Shown: one piece after another, positions 1-9,065 of the stretch
How positions within the stretch are numbered: the first letter of the stretch is position 1
Layout of the letters: the number at the start of each line of letters is the position of its first letter
From: Nostoc sp. NMS2
Lineage (GTDB): Bacteria > Cyanobacteriota > Cyanobacteriia > Cyanobacteriales > Nostocaceae
Assembly: GCF_017115105.1 (NCBI RefSeq)
Contig: NZ_JABXKH010000059.1
Location: 41,969 to 105,968 of the forward strand
Length of the DNA: 64,000 bases
Direction of reading: 5' to 3'
Notes under the pieces: model-generated
What the model saw: the letters and a program-made list of their open reading frames with translations, nothing else
Databases searched by the model: none
Told to the model about the DNA's origin: nothing
Translations under genes and position numbers: made by a program

Positions 1-148
1 GCGGAATTTGGTGCGTTAGGTCTATCACCGTCAATCTGGGGTTGATTTGGGCTATGACTCCCTTCATTATGCCTACATAGATATCGCGATCGCCAAAATC
101 GCTTAGAAAAGTCACGAGTAATTGTTGACCAATCCGCTTATCAGACAT
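1..148 (-). CDS. SAM hydroxide adenosyltransferase (DUF62) family, N-terminal part
   Basis: Only the first 49 codons are inside the window; the gene runs off the left edge. The visible protein carries the family signature near its start: [11 protein letters not shown], then MKGVI, then IDLTHQIP. Proteins of this family (DUF62, related to SAM chlorinases and fluorinases) split S-adenosylmethionine to adenosine and methionine using water or hydroxide. The usual family motif begins TDFG; here it is SDFG. The ATG is at 146-148 on the plus-strand numbering. What lies downstream cannot be seen. Confidence 0.8.
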   Translation of the reverse strand, partial: MSDKRIGQQLLVTFLSDFGDRDIYVGIMKGVIAQINPRLTVIDLTHQIP

Positions 149-259
149 ATTTTTGCTAAAATATACATTAAGTATTAAAATTCTGTAGCAACAGCTACAA
201 AATATGTGCTATGTTAACAATAGCAGACATAAATTGAAAAATTAAAGAAGGTAATCACT

Positions 260-415
260 ATGAATCAAGTTAGACTACAAAGTGCCAGGAAAGCACGAGA
301 AACCCACAGAGAGAGTATTCAAAAAAGCCTAGAGCATCGCTTACAAGTAGCCAGAGTAAAAGGCGACGAACAACTGATTCGTCAACTGGAAGCTGAAATG
401 AGGTATTCCGGCTAA
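260..415 (+). CDS. Small conserved-looking Arg-rich helical protein, 51 aa
   Basis: A 51-residue reading frame begins with MNQVRLQSARKARETHRE. It is rich in Arg, Lys, Glu and Gln, has no membrane segment, and looks like a single charged helix or helical hairpin. An AAGAAGG-type ribosome site sits just upstream and a strong rho-independent terminator follows 33 bases after the stop, so it looks like a self-contained short transcription unit. I recall similar short proteins in other Nostocales, but no function is known to me. An RNA- or DNA-binding role would be a guess from composition only. Confidence 0.65.
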   Translation: MNQVRLQSARKARETHRESIQKSLEHRLQVARVKGDEQLIRQLEAEMRYSG

Positions 416-447
416 ATTAAGTTTTCATTGTTCTTAGTTTGTTGTGT

Positions 448-471
448 AACCCGCTACGGCGGGTTTTTTTT
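448..471 (+). terminator. Rho-independent terminator
   Basis: A perfect 7-bp stem, AACCCGC / GCGGGTT, with loop TACG is followed by a run of eight T. It ends the transcript of the 51-aa gene. Confidence 0.85.
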
Positions 472-635
472 GTTCTTATACCAGGGCAAACGCATCTTAT
501 TTTCTAATAAAAACTAAAGAAGATTTAAAAATGACATAGATAATTGTAAAAATTGAGAATAGGATAAGAGTACTTCAAATAAAAAAATGCCCAATTGTCA
601 TTGCCAGCGAAGCAAAGCAATCGCAAAGACTGGGA

Positions 636-669
636 TTGCTTCTCTACGAGACGCTCCGCGAACGCTTCG
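636..669. repeat. Small dispersed repeat (TCTCTACGAGACGC type)
   Basis: The segment GCTTCTCTACGAGACGCTCC and following bases are one copy of a repeat common in Nostoc intergenic DNA. Related pieces occur in this window near 39690-39718, 54715-54770 and 55855-55900. It lies just before the 3' end of the MFS gene. Confidence 0.6.
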
Positions 670-684
670 TTATCAGTTAATACG

Positions 685-2073
685 CTATCTTCTAGGATGG
701 TGAATATCAACAGAGTAAGAGTGAGAGTGGCGTATCAATTTGTGTTGATGAGGATGAATATGTGGTTCGGATTCTAGTATTGCTTGGTGATGGTTGTGCT
801 GATGATGTTCATCGTGGACATGTGAGTGTTCGTGCCACATATTGTCATGGACCTGTTCATATTCATTTACTGGGAGCTTTAGGGTAAGTTGTACCACAAC
901 TAGCAGTGCTAAACTAACCAAGCTGCCATATAGAAATTCACCTTCAGGGAATTTGCTTCCCAGCCATCCAGCCAAAGGATAAGAAATTGCCCACCACAAG
1001 TGACTCCAAGCAAAGTGTGCGCCGTAAACACGTCCTTGGACGTCACGGGGAATGCGGTCTGCAATTAATGTCTGAGTGGGTAAGTTTACTAAGTTTTGTC
1101 CAAAACCAGCCACTAGCCACAAAACCATCAATACACTCAAAGAAGCGTAATTTGCAGGTAGTAGAGACAAAGTTATCAAAACCGCACCAAACGACACAAA
1201 ACTTGTTCGGGAAAAGCGTTGACTGATTACACCAAAAGCTACTGCTGAAAGGGTTGCACCGATACCAAAAGCAGCCATTACCCAGCCGTACTGCACATTT
1301 CCTAGTTTCAGCGTCCCCTGGACATAGCCAACGGTATTGACTAAAATCTGCGCTCCGGCAATGGATGCAACCAACTGCATGAAGAGTGCGTATCGAATGG
1401 GTGCATCACTAAGAAGGCGGGTTGTACCGTCTTTGATGTCTCGCCAGGTTCTACCACTTGTACTTGATGGCTGTTGATTCGGCTCTACTCTTAACTGACC
1501 AGGTAAGGTAAAAATCAATACTGCCGCCACAAGGAAAGTTACGGCATCCAAAAAGAAAACTTGTCTTGCACCGATGAAAGCGGCGACGCTGCCAGCGATA
1601 CCAGGGCCAAGTACTCCTAGTAATTGGTAGGTGGCACTGGAAAGAGCGATCGCACCTGCATAATCATTCTCACCCGTCACTAAAGGAATTGTAGCTTGGT
1701 AAGTCGGCGTGAAGAAAGCATTGAAGACGTTAAGAGCAAATATTAGGGCATACACTTGCCACACTTGCGTCACAAAAGGTAACAGACTTACAAGAACCAT
1801 CCGTACACAATGCGTTGCTACCAGTATCGACTTGCGGTCAACACGGTCAGCTAAAGATCCTGCCAAGGGAGACAGCAAGACAAACGCAGTGATCCGCAAC
1901 GTCAACGCAAAGGCAATTACAACCGCGCTATTATCTCCAGCTAACTCGAAAGCAAGCAGAGCCAAACCTACCCAAGTCAGCGCATCCCCTAATAAATTGG
2001 TGGTTTGAGCCGCGTAAAGCCGCGCAAACACAGGGTTTCTCAAACTGTGAAAGAGATGAAGCCTGTTCATCAT
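685..2073 (-). CDS. MFS metal-efflux permease with His-rich tail (NreB/NrsD-like)
   Basis: This 462-aa protein has the 12-helix layout of the major facilitator superfamily, with the loop motif LADRVDRK near residue 80. The last 57 or so residues are cytosolic and contain 18 histidines (HEHSHVHDEHHQHNHHQ and more). That tail is typical of nickel/cobalt efflux permeases NreB and NrsD, where it is thought to bind the metal before export. It is divergently transcribed from a CsoR/RcnR-family repressor, across a spacer with three G-tracts, which supports a metal-inducible efflux role. The exact metal cannot be read from sequence; nickel or cobalt is the best guess. Confidence 0.75.
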   Translation of the reverse strand: MMNRLHLFHSLRNPVFARLYAAQTTNLLGDALTWVGLALLAFELAGDNSAVVIAFALTLRITAFVLLSPLAGSLADRVDRKSILVATHCVRMVLVSLLPFVTQVWQVYALIFALNVFNAFFTPTYQATIPLVTGENDYAGAIALSSATYQLLGVLGPGIAGSVAAFIGARQVFFLDAVTFLVAAVLIFTLPGQLRVEPNQQPSSTSGRTWRDIKDGTTRLLSDAPIRYALFMQLVASIAGAQILVNTVGYVQGTLKLGNVQYGWVMAAFGIGATLSAVAFGVISQRFSRTSFVSFGAVLITLSLLPANYASLSVLMVLWLVAGFGQNLVNLPTQTLIADRIPRDVQGRVYGAHFAWSHLWWAISYPLAGWLGSKFPEGEFLYGSLVSLALLVVVQLTLKLPVNEYEQVHDNMWHEHSHVHDEHHQHNHHQAILESEPHIHPHQHKLIRHSHSYSVDIHHPRR

Positions 2074-2117
2074 AATCCGAGCAGTGTTTTTTAAAGCTAA
2101 TTTATCCCTATTTTCTA

Positions 2118-2249
2118 GGGGGATATGTTTGTAACTTTAGTTATAACTTACTTTCAAACATATCCAGTAGGGGGGTATTTAATAATTTGTCATCTTGCCA
2201 TGCTTTGGAAAAGCTTAAAATGGATGTAGCTTTTATCCTCTGGGGGGGG
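2118..2249. promoter_or_regulatory. Three G-tract motifs, likely RcnR/CsoR-type operators
   Basis: The 183-bp divergent spacer holds three G-runs flanked by A/T steps: G5 at 2118-2122 (TCTAGGGGGATAT), G6 at 2170-2175 (CCAGTAGGGGGGTATT) and G8 at 2242-2249 (TCTGGGGGGGGTATT). RcnR and CsoR proteins recognise G/C tracts flanked by A/T inverted repeats, such as TACT-G6-N-AGTA in RcnR targets. The last tract lies 7 bases before the repressor's GTG start, so binding would also block its own ribosome site. Confidence 0.6.
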
Positions 2250-2256
2250 TATTAAC

Positions 2257-2520
2257 GTGGTTCACTCCCAAAACAGACAAATTCTCAATCGTCTAGCCAG
2301 GATTAAGGGGCATATTGAAGGCATCTGTGAAATGGTAGAAGCTGAAAGACCCAGCCCTGACGTGATTTTACAGATTGTGGCGGTTCGTTCTGCCCTCAAT
2401 AAAGTGGCTCAACTTATGTTGGTAGATTACATAGAGCATCGCCTGATTGAAGCGGCTGAAACTGGAGATTTTGAAACAGAGTTGTCTAATTTTCGTTCGG
2501 CTTTGGATTTACTGATCTAA
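2257..2520 (+). CDS. CsoR/RcnR family (DUF156) transcriptional repressor
   Basis: This 87-aa all-helical protein starts at GTG and matches the metal-sensing repressor family CsoR/RcnR/InrS: ILNRLARIKGHIEGI, then VILQIVAVRSALNKVA, then LMLVDYIEHRL. It probably represses the divergent His-tailed efflux gene. The standard metal ligands are missing: the Cys after helix 1 is replaced by S33/P34, the His of the DH..HC motif is Tyr58 and the final ligand is Arg62. His3, His19, Cys24 and His61 remain and could form a different site. The family call is firm; the inducing metal is open. Confidence 0.8.
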   Translation: MVHSQNRQILNRLARIKGHIEGICEMVEAERPSPDVILQIVAVRSALNKVAQLMLVDYIEHRLIEAAETGDFETELSNFRSALDLLI

Positions 2521-2833
2521 GATGGACTAGAAAACCGGGATAAAAAAATTGAGTTGAAAGACTAAAAACCCTCACAATCACGTATGTATATACATAGAGA
2601 AAAGCATTGAAACTACGTCATTCTTCTTGTTCAACCATGTATATTCATCAAATGAATGCTACATACATAATAAGTGGATCTACGAGAAAATAAGCAGTTC
2701 CTGTCCGAGCATCTTCTAGGGTTATATAAATTGTTCTAGCTGCTTGTTGGTTTAGTGAATATCGGCTTGTCACAAACCAAGCGCCTCTATCGTCTTGATT
2801 ATGTAAGCCAATCTATAACTGTGGGCGATCGCC
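2521..2833. other. Gap without gene, 313 bp
   Basis: AT-rich spacer. It contains the short palindrome TATGTATATACATA near 2583 but no credible reading frame. It presumably carries the promoter of the SUKH-like / azoreductase / sigma factor group. Confidence 0.5.
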
Positions 2834-3514
2834 ATGACCGAACTACTCGCAATACTTGATCGTTTTCACACTGTGCTAACTCAAACTACCCCTAAAATTG
2901 CCAACCGCCTACAGACTGGATTAACCCGTGCTGAAATTGAGGCACAAATCGCTTCACTCTCATGGGAGTTTCCCCAGGATGGTTTCGACCTGTATCAATG
3001 GCATAATGGGCTATCTGCCAAGCCAGAAAAGTTGAATTTGGCAGAGAAATTACTCAGGCTCAAAGGAAAATGGCATGGGGAATTATCCGGTCGAGAGAAC
3101 GAAATGCATCTAAAACTGGAAAATCGCCTCATTGTTGCCAAATTCTTGCCATTAGATTACGCCTTAGCAGGACATCGCCATCTAAAACTTGGCAGATGCT
3201 TAATCGATTTGCTGCCATTTTCTATCTTGACTGATGGCAAGGATACGATCTACTGCATGATGCGCTTAGACCGAGAGAAACCCGTCATCTATTGTGCCAA
3301 CGGTACAAAACTGCCGCCGATGGGAGTGACTGAATCATTTTTATCAACACAGCCTCAATTTAGCCAATTGAGTGATTTAATCACATTTCTGATCGCAGTT
3401 TGTCAACAAGGGATTCAATCGATAGCAGCGAGTCAGGAGAGTTTAATAGATGCGATCGATTGTGAACTTAATTCGACGCAGCTTGAACAACTTTACCAAC
3501 AATGTAAACGCTAA
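2834..3514 (+). CDS. SMI1/KNR4 (SUKH)-like protein, 226 aa
   Basis: The soluble 226-residue protein has features of the SMI1/KNR4 (SUKH) fold: a helical start, then FDLYQWHNGLSA (about residues 52-63), which resembles the family motif of a hydrophobic pair followed by W.NG, and later beta-rich segments with PLDYA and DLLPFSI. SUKH proteins are often immunity proteins against toxins, but lone cyanobacterial members have no known role. It is the first of three same-strand genes; the damaged azoreductase starts 38 bp after its stop. Confidence 0.5.
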   Translation: MTELLAILDRFHTVLTQTTPKIANRLQTGLTRAEIEAQIASLSWEFPQDGFDLYQWHNGLSAKPEKLNLAEKLLRLKGKWHGELSGRENEMHLKLENRLIVAKFLPLDYALAGHRHLKLGRCLIDLLPFSILTDGKDTIYCMMRLDREKPVIYCANGTKLPPMGVTESFLSTQPQFSQLSDLITFLIAVCQQGIQSIAASQESLIDAIDCELNSTQLEQLYQQCKR

Positions 3515-3551
3515 ATCGTTGAACCGATCAGAAGTTTATGAGACAACACTT

Positions 3552-4174
3552 ATGAAGCTACTTGAAGTTCAATCCAGTGTACGGTTAGAACAATCAATTT
3601 CTCGCACACTCAGTCACGAATTTATTCAAACATGGCAGAACTTCCATTCTGATGGACGCTATAAACAGCGAGATATTGGGATGAATCCTCCTGCTCATCC
3701 TACAGAACTGTGGACAACTGCAAACTATATTCCTCCAGATGTCGAACACCAGAGATGGAAATGGTACTTGCTGACTCCGAGCAACTGATTGAGGAGTTGC
3801 TGTGGGCAGATCGCCTATTACTCGGTGTGCCCATGTATAACTTTAGTGTTCCATCAACCTTTAAGGTGTATGTGGATAATATCGTTCGAGTTAATCGCAC
3901 CTTTACGTTTGATCCAACCAGTTTTACCTTTGAAGGACTTGCGATCAACAAAAAGGCATTAGTGATTACTCCGAGTGCCGGAAATTTTACGCCCAATACG
4001 CCTCTAGGAAGTATGAATTTTTGTGAAACCTATTTGCGATCGATTTTGGGCTTTATTGGCATTGAAGACATCACAATTATTGCTGTCCCAAATCAGTTTA
4101 TGCCTGATGAAATTCGGCAACAGAGTATTGAACAGGCACGAGTAAAGCTGATAACGATAGCGGCAACTTGGTAA
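3552..4174 (+). pseudogene. FMN-dependent NADH-azoreductase, frameshifted
   Basis: Two overlapping frames together make one flavodoxin-fold azoreductase (AzoR/AcpD family). The first frame gives the N-terminus, MKLLEVQSSVRLEQSISRTL, with the SSVR..S phosphate-binding loop for FMN. The second frame gives LLLGVPMYNFSVPSTFK and VDNIVRVNRTF, the conserved flavin-contacting region, and the C-terminus. The frame changes at about 3741-3743 (CCAGATGTCGAACACC): one base appears to be missing between PPDV and RTPEMEMVL. If real, no active enzyme is made. A sequencing error is possible, since the rest of the gene is well kept. The stop is 3 bases before the ECF41 sigma factor start. Confidence 0.75.
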
Positions 4175-4177
4175 CTT

Positions 4178-5038
4178 ATGAATCGATTAGACCTGTTCAA
4201 TCAGTATCGATCCCTCCTGTTTGCGATCGCTTATCGAATGCTTGCAAGCGTGACTGAGGCAGAAGATATCGTGCAGGAAGCCTGGATTCGCTGGCAAAGT
4301 ACTGAAAGTGTAGTGCAGTCTCCCAAAGCGTTTTTATCTAGTACCGTCACTCGTTTGTGTATCGACCATCTTCGATCTGCCCGGATGAAGCGAGAACAAT
4401 ACATAGGAACATGGTTGCCAGAGCCACTGATAACTGAACTAACGGATGTCAAAGACTGTGCTGAATTAGCAGAATCCCTTTCATTCGCATTTCTCATGCT
4501 GCTGGAACGCTTATCCCCAGAAGAAAGAGCGGTTTTTCTATTACGCGAAGTTTTCGATTATGACTACGAGGCGATCGCTAAGACTGTAGGCAAAAGTATT
4601 CCAAATTGTCGCCAGATTGTTTGTCGCGCCCGTCAGCATCTTGTGCTACGCAGACCGACGATCTCCCCAAATTGCCATGATAAAGACATCTTGGTTGAGC
4701 AATTTCTCGACTATTGGAATCACGGCGACGTACAGGGACTCATTGCACTCATGGCAGAAAATGTAACATTCTGGTCAGATGGAGGAGGTAAAGTTGTAGC
4801 AGCACAGAAACCATTGTATGGGTGTCTAAAAGTAGCTCGTTTTTTGGTGGCAATTCGACGCAGCCGATTAACACCTACGCTAGTTTCGCAGATTGTAGCA
4901 GTCAATGGTCAGCCTGGAGTTATGACTATTGTGGATGAAAAACCCCATAGTACTTTTAGTTTTGAGTTTGTAGGTGATAGAATTCGAGCAATTTATGCAG
5001 TGGTTAATCCAAACAAGCTAGCAGCAGTGAAATCATAG
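4178..5038 (+). CDS. ECF41-type RNA polymerase sigma factor
   Basis: This 286-aa protein has sigma-70 region 2 (AYRMLASVTEAEDIVQEAW, residues 17-35), region 4 (LSPEERAVFLLREVFDYDYEAIA, about 131-153) and a C-terminal SnoaL-like domain. The three short marks of the ECF41 group are all present: WLPEPL in the linker, DGGGK in the SnoaL domain, and NPNKL near the end. In this group the C-terminal domain controls the sigma factor instead of an anti-sigma protein. ECF41 factors normally drive adjacent redox genes; here the neighbour is an azoreductase, in line with that pattern. It is probably co-transcribed with the two genes upstream. Confidence 0.9.
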   Translation: MNRLDLFNQYRSLLFAIAYRMLASVTEAEDIVQEAWIRWQSTESVVQSPKAFLSSTVTRLCIDHLRSARMKREQYIGTWLPEPLITELTDVKDCAELAESLSFAFLMLLERLSPEERAVFLLREVFDYDYEAIAKTVGKSIPNCRQIVCRARQHLVLRRPTISPNCHDKDILVEQFLDYWNHGDVQGLIALMAENVTFWSDGGGKVVAAQKPLYGCLKVARFLVAIRRSRLTPTLVSQIVAVNGQPGVMTIVDEKPHSTFSFEFVGDRIRAIYAVVNPNKLAAVKS

Positions 5039-5143
5039 TTGAGTCGTTAGGCGGCAGCAGCACAACAACCCTATTGAATCTGACGTAGTTTTGTCGAGTT
5101 ATCGGTAGAAATTACAGAACTGTTTCTAACCCCACTCTCCACC

Positions 5144-5893
5144 TCACACTTCTGGCTCAACACCCAAGGCTCGTAACTGTGCTGCCAAGCGTTCAGCCCG
5201 TTGCAGAGCAGTTTCTTTAGCTTCTCGCTCAAGTTCAGCTCGTAAGCATTCTTGTTCGGCTCGTTCTGCACCAGTAGGAATTATATTCCCCGTCGCGTCA
5301 CACCACCTCAGCCAAATATCCCGCTTACCTTCATACGCACCTTCCCACAAACATAAACCTAGCTCAACTTCAGTCAGCCATTGTTCACTCATGAGTATAT
5401 ATTGTCGCCCACGCAACTCGTACATCTGTAGAACTTCACCACCAAGTTGCCGAGTTGGCTCAAAGATAATGTAGTACATTACCCGCATCCTGGCATACTC
5501 TAAGATTTTCCGTCCTGTTTCATTGCCTTCTCGATTTGAAACAATTTCAATCACCACCTCTGGCGGTTTACCAAAATCCCAGAAGAAATAAGAGCGATGC
5601 CGTCTTTCCCACCAGTTCTCAGCTACTTGTACATCCAGGCTCAAAAATACATCAGGTACAGTTGGCGGTTGCTTGTTACTGGGAAACAACCCCACATTGG
5701 CAGCCACGAGAAACCCTTGGGCATTACTTGGCCCGTTCCAAGAACTGTAAAGTGTTTCTGTCAGCAGCCGTTGTTGTTTTTCAGATGGGAGATTATCCAA
5801 GGGTTCATCGTCCTCTGTCACCAGATGACTAACATCTGGTAACAAATCTTCTGGTAATAAGCCAGTGTCTGTCAAGATGATAGATTCACTCAT
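5144..5893 (-). CDS. Uma2 family (DUF820) PD-(D/E)XK nuclease-like protein
   Basis: The 249-aa protein shows the Uma2 core: VPDVFLSLDV, then PPEVVIEIVSNREGNETGRK, then YARMRVMYYIIFEP. The D...EIVS...K pattern corresponds to the PD-(D/E)XK active site. The C-terminal 45 residues form a charged coiled coil (AERAEQECLRAELEREAKE). Cyanobacteria carry dozens of these genes, many linked to mobile DNA; the biological role is unclear. It stands alone, with the opposite-strand ECF41 gene ending 105 bp away. Confidence 0.85.
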   Translation of the reverse strand: MSESIILTDTGLLPEDLLPDVSHLVTEDDEPLDNLPSEKQQRLLTETLYSSWNGPSNAQGFLVAANVGLFPSNKQPPTVPDVFLSLDVQVAENWWERRHRSYFFWDFGKPPEVVIEIVSNREGNETGRKILEYARMRVMYYIIFEPTRQLGGEVLQMYELRGRQYILMSEQWLTEVELGLCLWEGAYEGKRDIWLRWCDATGNIIPTGAERAEQECLRAELEREAKETALQRAERLAAQLRALGVEPEV

Positions 5894-6307
5894 AAGAAAT
5901 TCTGGGGGTAGCAGCTTAATTCTATTTTGACAGCAGCATTAATTTTCTTCATCCTACCAATAGATTTTCTACACTTACTGTTGTCGTCATGGTTGCTACC
6001 TGGATAATCGTACTATATTGCGATTGTAAAAAATCCGATATCGATCAATATATAGCAATCCTATATAAATTGTGAGAAATGGAATGAGGACGAACCGCCA
6101 AGTACGCCAAGTACGCCAAGGAAAAGAGAATAAAAACAGAATCCCAAAATCTCACGAATGATTTAGGAGTGCTATGGTACTGAAACACTTTCAAGATGAT
6201 TAATATTAGCTAAGAAAACTTCCATTAAATTGGTTAATGGGGACTGGGAAGATTTGAATGGGGATTTACACCCCAACCAAATCTTACTTAGACAATTTTT
6301 TAGTTTG
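5894..6307. other. Gap without gene, 414 bp
   Basis: No reading frame of note. The stretch at about 6091-6126 (GAACCGCCAAGTACGCCAAG plus one more copy of AGTACGCCA) is a repeat that recurs, inverted, inside the broken hicA gene near 8440-8465. Confidence 0.5.
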
Positions 6308-8095
6308 CTAAGACTTTGGTTTATAAGTTGAAGCAACGTGCAATTCTTTCAACTGTTTAGCATCTACACTTGAAGGCGCATCTGTTAACAAACAACGTGC
6401 TTGTTGTGTCTTCGGAAAAGCAATGACATCTCGAATAGATTCTTCTCTAGCTAGCAACATTACCAAACGATCTAAACCGTAGGCGATGCCACCATGCGGC
6501 GGTGTACCATATTCAAATGCTTCTAAGAGAAAGCCAAATTTACTTTGTGCTTCTTCAGGAGATAAACCAATTGCTTCAAACACTTGCTGTTGAATTTCTC
6601 GCTGATAAATTCGCAGACTTCCGCCACCAACTTCTACGCCGTTGAGTACCAAGTCGTAAGCTTGGGCGCGTGCTGTCTTTAAGTCGCTCAAATCATCAGG
6701 ATGCGGTGCTGTAAATGGGTGGTGTAGTGCTTCTAGACGCTTTTCGTCAGCATTCCACTCGAACATCGGGAAATCTGTAATCCAGAGTAAGTTGATTTTT
6801 TCTGGATCGATTAAATCAAACTCTTTAGCGATCGCTTGCCGTAATCTATCTAATGTCTTATTAACTGTAGCAGCTTCCCCTGCCCCAAACAACAGCAGAT
6901 GTCCAGCTTTTGCACCTGTGCGGCGTAAAATTTCTTGTTTTTGTTCTTCGCTGAGGTTATCTTTAATCGCGCCAATGGTGTCAATTTCGCCATCATCTCT
7001 AACACGGATATAAGCTAAACCTTTAGCACCGGCTTCGCTGGCTTCTTTAAATAAGTCACCACCTGGTTTAATGCGGACGTTAGAAATTACATCGTTACCG
7101 TTATGAATGGGCAAGATTTTGACGATACCACCATTGGTAACAGTGTCCCGAAAGACTTTGAAACCAGAGTCTTTGACAATATCTGAGACATCAACTAATT
7201 CCAAACCATAGCGGGTATCTGGTTTATCACTACCGTAGCGTTCCATCCCCTCAGCGTAAGTCAGACGGGGAAAAGGGCGCTGTAACTCAATACCTTTAAC
7301 TGTTTTGAAGATATGGCAAACTAAGTTCTCGTTTAGTTCGATAATTTCTTCTTGGGACATGAAGCTCATTTCCATGTCCAACTGGGTAAATTCCGGTTGT
7401 CTGTCGGCGCGTAAATCTTCGTCACGAAAGCAACGGGCAATTTGATAATATCTATCTAAGCCGGATACCATCAGCAATTGTTTAAATAGCTGGGGTGATT
7501 GCGGCAAAGCATACCACTCACCAGGATTGACGCGACTGGGTAGAACATAATCCCGCGCTCCTTCTGGGGTAGAACGGGTAAGTATTGGGGTTTCGACTTC
7601 GATAAAACCTTCCAAATCTTCGAGATAACGCCGCATGGCTTTAACAATTTGATGACGCAGTTGCAAATTTTGCGCCATGCGTTCGCGTCGCAAATCCAAA
7701 TAACGATATTTCAGCCGCAAGTCTTCCCGCACTGTCTCGGTGTCAGCTACGGAAACTTGGAAAGGTAACTGTTTGCGGACAGCATTCAGGAGTTCAATTT
7801 TATCGGCGTAGATTTCCACTTCGCCTGTGGGGATGCGGGTATTTAGCGATTCTTCGGGACGTTGCGTTACTCTACCCGTGATTTCGACAACATATTCATT
7901 TCGCAGGGTGTTCGCATATTCGTAAGAATCTGGTGTGCGTTGAGGATCGCTGACAATTTGGACAATTCCAGAGCGATCGCGTAAATCTAAAAATATCACA
8001 CCACCGTGATCGCGGCGACGGTCTACCCATCCGTAAAAGGTAACTGTTTCTCCAATATGTTCTTTTCGGAGTTCGCCGCAATAATGAGTTCGCAT
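6308..8095 (-). CDS. aspS: Aspartyl-tRNA synthetase
   Basis: Full-length (595 aa) bacterial-type class II synthetase that charges tRNA-Asp, and possibly tRNA-Asn, with aspartate in the cytosol. The N-terminal OB fold shows [20 protein letters not shown]. Class II motif 2 lies in [20 protein letters not shown], the bacterial GAD insert follows, and motif 3 is [13 protein letters not shown] near the end. The ATG gives the normal start [10 protein letters not shown]. It is a single gene with no close operon partner. Confidence 0.97.
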   Translation of the reverse strand: MRTHYCGELRKEHIGETVTFYGWVDRRRDHGGVIFLDLRDRSGIVQIVSDPQRTPDSYEYANTLRNEYVVEITGRVTQRPEESLNTRIPTGEVEIYADKIELLNAVRKQLPFQVSVADTETVREDLRLKYRYLDLRRERMAQNLQLRHQIVKAMRRYLEDLEGFIEVETPILTRSTPEGARDYVLPSRVNPGEWYALPQSPQLFKQLLMVSGLDRYYQIARCFRDEDLRADRQPEFTQLDMEMSFMSQEEIIELNENLVCHIFKTVKGIELQRPFPRLTYAEGMERYGSDKPDTRYGLELVDVSDIVKDSGFKVFRDTVTNGGIVKILPIHNGNDVISNVRIKPGGDLFKEASEAGAKGLAYIRVRDDGEIDTIGAIKDNLSEEQKQEILRRTGAKAGHLLLFGAGEAATVNKTLDRLRQAIAKEFDLIDPEKINLLWITDFPMFEWNADEKRLEALHHPFTAPHPDDLSDLKTARAQAYDLVLNGVEVGGGSLRIYQREIQQQVFEAIGLSPEEAQSKFGFLLEAFEYGTPPHGGIAYGLDRLVMLLAREESIRDVIAFPKTQQARCLLTDAPSSVDAKQLKELHVASTYKPKS

Positions 8096-8263
8096 AAGTG
8101 TTAGTTCTGTTTGTCTGGGCTAGATTGGCAAGAAAATGTCAAAGCCTTCCCATTATCTAGCATCAATAGTAATTGTAGTAGTTATGGTGAAATAAAAAAT
8201 GGAATAATCTCACAATATATATAGGAGAATCAATGACACCAGAAGAGTAAGTTTTACCTATTT

Positions 8264-8711
8264 TTACAATAGCTCACGGAATTCATCACGGCTAATCTGA
8301 CAGTCACGGAGTATCTGTGCTAACAAACCAGAACCAATTGTTTCACCAGAATGCACCGGAACAACAGTTCGACGGGGACCATCCCAATTTTGCCAAAAGA
8401 CACAGGATTGGTACAAAAACCCTGTACAAACCTCTTTCCTTGGCGTACTTGGCGTACTTGGTGAACCAGCGCTGTAGGCGGGTTTCCCACCGTAAGCGAC
8501 TGGTGAACCCGAAGGGCGGTTCGTTATTTCATTATTGGCCTAAGCCAAAATCCCGTATAAAAATAAACTTGCACATTTGCGATGCTCCCGTTCGACGACC
8601 ATCACTGTGTATCAAAAAATAGTGACTACCTCAGATTCTTGCTACCTCAAAACCTGCTTTTTTTAAAGCTGTAATTACTTCCCGTCCAGTCAAACTCGGT
8701 AGCTTGCTCAT
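8264..8711 (-). pseudogene. HicA toxin remnant (nonsense codon plus repeat insertion)
   Basis: The ATG lies 2 bases after the hicB stop, in the position of a hicBA partner. The first 26 codons read MSKLPSLTGREVITALKKAG and FEVARI, then an in-frame TGA (8631-8633) follows where HicA proteins have Gln/Arg. The frame continues SHYFLIHSDGRRT. A segment of about 205 bp is then inserted, after which the HicA C-terminus resumes: RRTVVPVHSGETIG and LLAQILRDCQISRDEF. The sequence around GACCATC/GGTCGTCGAAC is present on both sides of the insert, like a target-site duplication. The mRNA interferase is therefore dead. Confidence 0.8.
8384..8589. repeat. Dispersed repeat element inserted in hicA
   Basis: The insert is flanked by GTTCGACGGGGACCATC (8367-8383) and GTTCGACGACCATC (8590-8603). 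It contains CCTTGGCGTACTTGGCGTACT, seen inverted at 6091-6126. It has no coding capacity, so it is a non-autonomous element. Confidence 0.6.
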
Positions 8712-8713
8712 CC

Positions 8714-8923
8714 TTAAACAGAAACCCTCTGCACACCGATAAACTCTAATGCTTCGGCGTTTTCTTGTTCAACCTCTAAACAAAGTTTAATAGCTTCTTT
8801 AATCCGTTCTATCAGTTCGTCTAGAGATTTGGCTTGGGTGTGACATCCAGCAAGACTAGGCATGGAGGCAACAAAATAACCCTCAGAGTCGCGTTCTATA
8901 ATGACGTTAAATTCTCTGGTCAT
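8714..8923 (-). CDS. hicB: HicB family antitoxin
   Basis: This 69-aa protein is a typical HicB: a partial RNase H-like fold with FNVIIERDSEGYFVASMPSL, then GCHTQAKSLDELIERIKEAI. HicB normally neutralises HicA, a small RNA-binding toxin, and autoregulates the operon. It is intact although the toxin next to it is broken, so it may now be a harmless orphan or may neutralise related toxins elsewhere in the genome. Confidence 0.85.
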   Translation of the reverse strand: MTREFNVIIERDSEGYFVASMPSLAGCHTQAKSLDELIERIKEAIKLCLEVEQENAEALEFIGVQRVSV

Positions 8924-9065
8924 CTGGAGGTTGTTGTTTAGTTGGGTAATCTAATTTTAGAGTAGTTGAGTAGCTGCGATCGCCAAAAGAAAGATTTATG
9001 CTCAATCAAGGTTTGGCTGTTTTGATGGCTGATATGGATAAGAAGCAACAGGAAAGTGAAAAGCT

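Noticed and set aside
8317..8622. Plus-strand 101-codon frame
   Set aside because: It is antisense to the broken hicA gene and the inserted repeat.
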